Part shown: in pieces, positions 40,601 through 44,740 of the stretch
Numbering within the stretch: the first letter of the stretch is position 1
Layout of the letters: every line of letters begins with the position of its first letter
Assembly (NCBI GenBank): GCA_026386845.1
Contig: JAPLMW010000025.1
Span: 1 to 44,740, forward strand
Length of the DNA: 44,740 bases
Reading direction: 5' to 3'
DNA from: Phycisphaerae bacterium
Lineage (GTDB): Bacteria; Planctomycetota; Phycisphaerae; Sedimentisphaerales; UBA12454
The notes under the pieces: model-generated
What the model was told of the DNA's origin: nothing
Databases searched by the model: none
Seen by the model: only the letters and a program-made list of their open reading frames with translations
Made by a program: the position numbers and the translations under genes

Positions 40601-42561
40601 TAACTGTCGGCAATGTAACACAGGAGTGCAGTGACACTGTAGCTGCCGGTCTTGTTATAAGCCAAAGCCCGATTGGCGGAACACAAGTCAATATCGGCTC
40701 ATCCGTTGATATAGTTGTTTCACTCGGCCTGCCGATTATACCTGATGTAACAGGTAAGGCCCAGGCCGTTGCAGAGGCTAATATCGTCGCTGCAACATTT
40801 ACAGTTGGTAATGTAACTACTGCCTACAGCGATACAGTTGCTGTCGGCAATGTAATAAGTCAATTGCCAATCGGAGGCACCGCTGCAACAAGCGGAACTG
40901 CGGTTGATATAGTAGTTTCACTCGGCCTGCCGATTATACCTGATGTAACAGGTAAGGCCCAGGCCGTTGCCGAGGCTAATATCGTCGCTGCAACATTTAC
41001 AGTTGGTAATGTAACTACTGCCTACAGCGATACAGTTGCCGCAGGCAATGTAATAAGTCAATTGCCAATCGGAGGCACCGCTGCAACAAGCGGAACTGCG
41101 GTTGACCTGGTAGTATCCAACGGCCCACAGCCGCTGCAGGTGAGAGACGACTTCAACGATAACAGGCGAGGCGCAATGTGGCTGGTGTCTGTAGAACAGA
41201 ATGCAGGGATAACCGAGGATGCCAACAGGCTAAACATAACGGCTGTCGGCGGCCAGATGGATTTGGTTACTCCATGCATCGGCCACTGGAAGATGAACGA
41301 CAACGCAGCCAATAAAACAGTTCTCGACAGTTCAGATGCCAACCACAACGGCACTGCAGCGCGGGACACGAATGTTCTGGCTACCACAGGCAAAATAAAT
41401 GGTGCGTTGATTTTCAACGGGACTTCTGATTACATCGATGTAGGGAATGTTATAGGTACCGGGGCATATACAAAAGTTGCCTGGGTTAAAAGAGCTGATA
41501 CAAATGGAACAGTTTATAACAATATAATTTCCACAGGTAATACTGATTATTCTCATATTTTCTGGGCTCCAAGTGCTTATTCGTTCAAGCTTTCTGCAGG
41601 GAATATGAATGCCAATCGTGTTCAGGATCCCAATTCGTTAGCGCCTGATGTTTGGTATCAAGTGGCAGTTACTTTTGACCCTAATGTAAGCTCTGGAAAA
41701 ATGGTTTTGTATAAAAATGGGGCTCAGGTAGCTAGTGCCACAAGTGTTCCAACCCAGTCAAGCAGCCCGAAAACTTACATTGGAAGGTATGCTAGTGGCT
41801 ACTACTTCAAGGGCACAATTGACAATGTGATGATATTCAACAAGGCACTAACGGCAGATGAGATAGCAGCTCTATATAACACCGGCAGCGGTACCGAGAC
41901 AATGCCTGCATCTGCCGGCGGCAGCGGTGAGTATTCAGCCAACGGCTGGAGCATCGATGCCAATGAGAACTTCCAGGCCAAAGTCGATTTCCATTACATC
42001 ACCGCCTCCGGTCCGGCCGGCTGGGTTGCGATAACCATCGAGAGCAACTATGATAACTATGTCTCGATTATAGCAGGCGCTGACGGTAACTTGCCGTACT
42101 TCGAGTATGAGAAGGTCGTCGATGGCAATGTAACATCAGCCCAGGCATCGAGAGGCTCGAATGACGGCACACTTTACATCTCTTACGATGCAGCTTTGGA
42201 TGAACTGTATTTAAGCTACAGCGACTATGGTGCCGGCAATGCATGGCAGACCATAACAGGTTTGTTGGCCGGGCAATGGTATTCTGAATCGGTCAGAATA
42301 GCTGTTGGCGGCGGTTCTGCCGGCGATGTCATCGACAACAATCAGGCTTATCTGGACAATTTTGAGGTTACTTCCGGACTGCTTATCGGCTGGCCGCCGG
42401 TAACTGACATTGACGGCAATGGTTATATCGAGTGGCTTGATCTTGAGATAATGTGTGAAAACTGGCTCCAGACCGGTTCGAATGTCCCGGGTGATATTCA
42501 TAAGGATGAGGACAACATTGTGAACTTCCTGGACTTCGCTGACTTTACTTTGGCCTGGTAA
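37642..42561 (+). CDS. giant secreted multidomain protein with InlB repeats, PASTA repeats, nested LamG and dockerin-like end
   Basis: About 1639 residues. The Sec signal peptide (about 1-35) ends in the AxA-type site PANA. Residues 36-350 are an aromatic-rich, probably alpha-helical toroid domain without a clear family. Residues 355-430 form a carboxypeptidase-regulatory-like beta domain (TVSGTITSGGSPLAGVLI). Residues 435-640 form a beta domain (VTYGGQGMTKI). Residues about 646-963 are four InlB-B-type repeats in an exact 240-bp register (GTVTTPGIG, NYHFVNWTG, VQANF). Residues about 965-1160 are three PASTA repeats (PDVTGKAQAVAEANI). A beta-sandwich is interrupted by a LamG domain (about 1210-1420), and a dockerin-like pair closes the chain (DIDGNGYIEWLDLEIMCENW). 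ATG 37642 follows AGGAGG by nine bases. Probable role: extracellular or cell-surface polysaccharide binding or degradation (inference). Confidence 0.88.
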   Translation: MKRLLTTDKAKTIISSLVLCAMVTAAFVTPANAYDYKAKFIQEANWLTTQQVTSGGNLGGIVEGEDYTTVVETDNTQEAIWIWSRYAELTGDYTKYITNINNAWTYCLAFPAWTEGGTPTTPLPYYSTYNIGWGLLAEMKYRQVYLGRAEYVNHTSYGTSCANTLVSYTPGTSNATDALCLGIASGALYKYGVDVNSITYKNRAVVLGGSVRTWLGTTSNFAAESWAVSGGIAVWGVLNSYYQDPCNASGAAAWAETANTYMPLNAMNGSTNNYEYGMDGWYSWGHYALIQYRGADSFTKYNNVINKILDSDNDHDGGIRQGLTYADTSDYGWATDIPQFGVNYGLIGTTTYTVSGTITSGGSPLAGVLIRGLPGTNLTDANSWPVTDANGFYTTQVPAGFYGTVTPAKVGYSFSPANRTYSNLSSNQTAQNYTAATSTYVQLLDSWVTGTTHTKVTGTNRALVFVAHAKTSGVTLNTVTYGGQGMTKIIDKIIGSSSSRAYVAAFILKDANIVAATNTTFTPTWSGTAPTTVTYTSVLLQDVNQTTLTGASASNGLTTVYSVATTPIATSNGDMIIENAASSVVGTYLPTTGWTKDIDLSATGYDGMDAHRNAAGINETPAITQASANQSIIGFVVKAAPPSVTRKLTVSSSANGTVTTPGIGDFNYPDGTYASIVASASANYHFVNWTGSAVTAGKVASPNSPSTTVLMDANYTVQANFTIDQKSLTTSASSGGTVTTPGIGTYWYDYNSPASIVASANANYHFVNWTGSAVTAGKVASPNSLSTTVLMDANYAVQANFVKDQRSLLTSASGGGTVTTPGIGTYWYDYNTPASIVASNNANYHFVNWTGTAVTAGKVASPTSATTTVTMDANYTVQANFAIDQKSLLTSASSGGTVTTPGIGTYWYDYNSPAGIVASAVDPNYQFVNWTGTAVTAGKVANPTSPNTTVLMDANYTVQANFNPIVPDVVGMTQAAATTAITAIDNLTVGNVTQECSDTVAAGLVISQSPIGGTQVNIGSSVDIVVSLGLPIIPDVTGKAQAVAEANIVAATFTVGNVTTAYSDTVAVGNVISQLPIGGTAATSGTAVDIVVSLGLPIIPDVTGKAQAVAEANIVAATFTVGNVTTAYSDTVAAGNVISQLPIGGTAATSGTAVDLVVSNGPQPLQVRDDFNDNRRGAMWLVSVEQNAGITEDANRLNITAVGGQMDLVTPCIGHWKMNDNAANKTVLDSSDANHNGTAARDTNVLATTGKINGALIFNGTSDYIDVGNVIGTGAYTKVAWVKRADTNGTVYNNIISTGNTDYSHIFWAPSAYSFKLSAGNMNANRVQDPNSLAPDVWYQVAVTFDPNVSSGKMVLYKNGAQVASATSVPTQSSSPKTYIGRYASGYYFKGTIDNVMIFNKALTADEIAALYNTGSGTETMPASAGGSGEYSANGWSIDANENFQAKVDFHYITASGPAGWVAITIESNYDNYVSIIAGADGNLPYFEYEKVVDGNVTSAQASRGSNDGTLYISYDAALDELYLSYSDYGAGNAWQTITGLLAGQWYSESVRIAVGGGSAGDVIDNNQAYLDNFEVTSGLLIGWPPVTDIDGNGYIEWLDLEIMCENWLQTGSNVPGDIHKDEDNIVNFLDFADFTLAW
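40723..41118 (+). repeat. 198-bp tandem duplication encoding two near-identical PASTA repeats
   Basis: The units 40723-40920 and 40921-41118 begin with CTCGGCCTGCCGATTATACC and differ at only a few positions (for example GCAGAG/GCCGAG, GCTGTCGGC/GCCGCAGGC). The preceding PASTA copy (40530-40722) is much more divergent, so this pair is a recent duplication. Confidence 0.9.
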
Positions 42562-42584
42562 ATCAGGAATTTAGATTAACGATT

Positions 42585-42619
42585 AACGGCCTGCAGAAAA
42601 ACTTCTGCAGGCCGTTTTT
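42585..42619 (+). terminator. strong intrinsic terminator of the giant protein gene
   Basis: AACGGCCTGCAGAA (42585-42598), loop AAAC, then its exact complement (42603-42616), followed by a T-run to 42619. This 14-base perfect stem lies 24 bp after the stop codon. Confidence 0.93.
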
Positions 42620-42672
42620 ATAGTATTATATCCGATTTACTGCAAATCAGCCGCTGCGGCATCTTCCCAACA

Positions 42673-43722
42673 TCAAAAACCTAATACCCTGTGACAAAAA
42701 GATTCCGGGAGCAACTTTCGAGCAGCACTAATCAGAACAAAACATATTGATATTGTTACCACGATAACAATAAATTGGTATAACAATTGAAATGAATAGA
42801 TATCGCTGCTTTTTCGGACAAAACTGATAACCTTATAAAGAATAGGTGCGTGTATAAGATATATCCCAAAAGAGTAATAGCCAAGGGCTGCCAAAAATTT
42901 AGGCCGATGACTGAGATATCTTTTTATGTGAAGAAAAGCGATTATTATACATATACAATACAAAAACGAAGAAAATTTCACAGGAGCAATTGCAAAATAC
43001 GAATTATCGCATCTTGATAATAAAACGCTTGCCTCCAATCCCGAAATCAGCAAGCTAACTAATATGGCAGGTAAAATAAAAAACTGCACTTTTTTTGTGG
43101 TAAATATATTGTTGTCGGAACTGCCTGTCAGCAGACCGATTTCATAAAAAATAATCCATGAATAAAATGCATAAGAAACCGGAATCCAGTAATGAAAATA
43201 TACCCTCCCCAAATAGGCCGACAGTAAACTTATCCCATTTAATATAAGCACCAGTATTAGGCCGTATCGTTTACGATTGATGTACTGAAAAATAGGAGTT
43301 ATTATATAAAGCTGAGAAATCACCATGATAAAATAATAAATGCTGATTACTCTTCCTGTCAGAAGTTTGAATATTATTTGGTACCCATCAATCTTATGTT
43401 CCCGAAAGGCTGCATATCCAAGCAAAACGACCGACCAGAAAAAATATGGAATAAGGACCCGCGGAAGTCTCTTTACCAAAAAAAACCTGTAATCATTTAA
43501 TGACTCCATCGGATTCGCAGATGCCCAATACCCAGAAATAAAAATAAATGCCGGAATAGCAAAATTTAATAATTGGCGGTAGGTAACAACAAAAAATAGA
43601 TTCCATCCACCCATTGCGGGGCATTCCCACGAAAAAACTTTATCAATCGTGTGTATTGCAACGACAGCAATTATCGCAAGTCCGCGAAATGCATCAAACG
43701 ATACGTCTCTGTCTTTTCGCAT
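42673..43722 (-). CDS. acyltransferase-3 family membrane O-acyltransferase
   Basis: A 349-residue integral membrane protein with about ten hydrophobic helices. The N-terminal FDAFRGLAIIAVVAIHTIDK carries the family R and H (the R-G-x-A block and the H in helix 1). The segment FIFISGYWAS corresponds to the F-x-x-S-G-[FY] motif, and LPRVLIPYFFWS matches the usual R-x10 motif after helix 2. Such enzymes transfer acetyl, succinyl or similar groups to sugars on exported polymers or lipids. It is convergent with the giant secreted protein gene. No good Shine-Dalgarno is visible. A role in decorating surface glycans is plausible but unproven. Confidence 0.92.
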   Translation of the reverse strand: MRKDRDVSFDAFRGLAIIAVVAIHTIDKVFSWECPAMGGWNLFFVVTYRQLLNFAIPAFIFISGYWASANPMESLNDYRFFLVKRLPRVLIPYFFWSVVLLGYAAFREHKIDGYQIIFKLLTGRVISIYYFIMVISQLYIITPIFQYINRKRYGLILVLILNGISLLSAYLGRVYFHYWIPVSYAFYSWIIFYEIGLLTGSSDNNIFTTKKVQFFILPAILVSLLISGLEASVLLSRCDNSYFAIAPVKFSSFLYCICIIIAFLHIKRYLSHRPKFLAALGYYSFGIYLIHAPILYKVISFVRKSSDIYSFQLLYQFIVIVVTISICFVLISAARKLLPESFCHRVLGF

Positions 43723-44153
43723 AATTGTATACCATCAATAAAAAACAGCCGTTTCTACTGGCCCAACGCATAGACCGCTGAGCATAGTATTGCTTGGAAC
43801 CTCAATAATATCAAATTATATACTGTGTGCAACCAAGAGTTCCCGACACTCAGCATACTATTTTCCGAAAGTCCTATAATTTTTCACTTGCAATTCACCT
43901 TTTAATGAGATATAATATAGGGGTTAAGTGGGATGGAGGTTTTAAGAGAACTCTTTACAGGTTTTTTCGTTAATTAAAGCGGGTAGAACTATAACCATTG
44001 CAGGCAATGGTGTGGTTGGTTTTCGTTAATGAAACAAATGACTAAACGGATTGTAAAAGACCTAATTTGTCCATATTCTCACGCAAGGATGTATATGGAT
44101 GATTTGCGTGTTAGGCACAACTATGAAAAAACCTTAATGAGAGAACCACTTAT
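43723..44153. other. 431-bp intergenic region between divergent acyltransferase and SGNH hydrolase genes
   Basis: AT-rich. It contains a hairpin ACCATTGC-AG-GCAATGGT near 43995-44012, flanked by two similar words (TTTTTTCGTTAAT near 43963-43976 and TTTTCGTTAAT near 44020-44030). A 50-codon frame from ATG 44029 overlaps the next gene and has no ribosome-binding site, so it is not called. No clear promoter was assigned. Confidence 0.4.
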
Positions 44154-44740
44154 ATGCCTATCGAAGATTTGAAACAAAAACAAATATCGACGCTGGTCGC
44201 GATAAGCGTAGTGCTATTGGGTTGTTTTTCGGCCCGAACAGTAGCTAACGAGTCCGTAAAAATAATGCCTTTGGGTGATTCCATAACAAGAGGCCGGTAT
44301 GGTTCGCCAAATTCTCATGGTTACCGCAAGCCGTTGTATGACAAACTGACAGACGCAAATTACAATTTCGATTTTGTAGGCGGCCAGACCGACGGCAATT
44401 TTCCGGACCCCCATCACGAGGGACACGATGGCTGGCACGCGGATACTGCAGGCACAAGTGATATTTTAGGACAAGTGTATAACTGGCTTACAGCCAATCC
44501 TGCAGATATCGTCCTGCTGCACATTGGAACAAATGATATCTCCAACGGCGGACAGGATGCCAATGAAGTTAATGATATTCTCGACGAGATTGACAGATAC
44601 AGCACTGATGTCAAGGTTATCCTTGCTCTTATAATAAATCGGCAAACCTATAACCCGCAGACAACACAGTTCAACCACGATGTTAACGATATGGCCCAAA
44701 GTCGCATCGCCGCAGGCGATGATATTATTATCGTGAATAT
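44154..44740 (+). CDS. secreted SGNH/GDSL-type hydrolase (3' end beyond window)
   Basis: An open frame of 195 codons running off the right edge. The N terminus has a hydrophobic export signal ending in a lipobox-like V-L-L-G-C (Cys 24), so it may be a lipoprotein or a plain secreted protein. Block I is IMPLGDSITRG with the catalytic Ser, and block III is LHIGTNDIS with the oxyanion Asn. The catalytic Asp-x-x-His block lies beyond the window. The pattern resembles carbohydrate esterase family 3-like acetyl-xylan esterases and related deacetylases, which fits neighbouring secreted carbohydrate-related proteins. The start is ATG 44154; no strong Shine-Dalgarno is seen. Confidence 0.88.
   Translation, partial: MPIEDLKQKQISTLVAISVVLLGCFSARTVANESVKIMPLGDSITRGRYGSPNSHGYRKPLYDKLTDANYNFDFVGGQTDGNFPDPHHEGHDGWHADTAGTSDILGQVYNWLTANPADIVLLHIGTNDISNGGQDANEVNDILDEIDRYSTDVKVILALIINRQTYNPQTTQFNHDVNDMAQSRIAAGDDIIIVN

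Noticed and set aside
39580-41118. CRISPR-like repeat array
   Set aside because: The repeats are long, in frame and encode InlB-type and PASTA protein domains; there are no short spacers.
44029-44181. 50-codon frame before the SGNH hydrolase
   Set aside because: It overlaps the hydrolase start in another frame, without ribosome-binding site or recognisable content.

Overview
The window looks like chromosomal DNA from an anaerobic-type member of the Phycisphaerae (Planctomycetes). This is an inference from secreted proteins that end in paired dockerin-like motifs of the form D-x-D-G-x-[IV]-x(3)-D-[FL]-x(3)-x-x-x-W (subtilase near 9.9 kb, giant protein near 42.4 kb), from the mix of uronate-type sugar catabolism with large secreted carbohydrate-active proteins, and from the many small palindromic repeats. 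It is not proven by a marker gene. Ordinary core genes (scpB, prfA, rpmE, dapB, pabB, tRNA-Ser) show that this is host chromosome and not a plasmid or phage.

Layout. 1-3.4 kb: the end of a C-terminally anchored membrane protein, an orphan sensor histidine kinase and an RRM RNA-binding protein. 3.9-9.9 kb: an AT-rich accessory island bracketed by inverted copies of one palindromic repeat. It carries a predicted N4-cytosine DNA methyltransferase, a protein with two GHKL ATPase domains (an N-terminal Hsp90/MutL/MORC-like one and a C-terminal histidine-kinase-like one with a candidate phospho-histidine), a receiver-domain protein with an unknown C-terminal half, and an HNH-AP2 homing-type endonuclease. 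This three-gene cassette is the best candidate here for an undescribed, probably anti-mobile-element, system. 9.9-19.1 kb: a secreted subtilase-like protein lacking the catalytic Asp, then housekeeping genes on the minus strand (scpB, Nif3-like, pabC-like, pabB, prfA, rpmE), dapB on the plus strand, and a CPBP protease. scpB and pabB each carry, in frame, the same roughly 55-58 bp double-hairpin palindromic element, and a relative sits between genes at 8.86 kb.

19.2-28.7 kb: a tight five-gene minus-strand operon (old-yellow-enzyme/GltD-like fusion, SDR, fumarate-reductase-like flavoprotein, KHG/KDPG aldolase, KDG kinase) with a divergent AraC-type regulator, then a Gfo/Idh/MocA oxidoreductase. 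This reads as a sugar-acid pathway that converges on 2-keto-3-deoxy-acids and ends in pyruvate plus a triose phosphate; the upstream substrate is not known. 29.0-36.3 kb: a TetR-controlled RND efflux operon (TetR, TolC-type lipoprotein, membrane fusion protein, RND permease, unknown protein) with a sigma-70 promoter overlapped by palindromic operator-like sites. The permease lacks the usual TM4 Asp.

36.4-44.7 kb: a structured intergenic segment, tRNA-Ser(TGA), a long non-coding stretch with one well-initiated small ORF, a 1639-residue secreted multidomain protein (InlB-type repeats, PASTA repeats, a LamG domain nested inside another domain, dockerin-like end), an acyltransferase-3 membrane protein, and the start of an SGNH hydrolase that runs off the window. 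No rRNA, CRISPR array, prophage or recognisable insertion sequence was seen.
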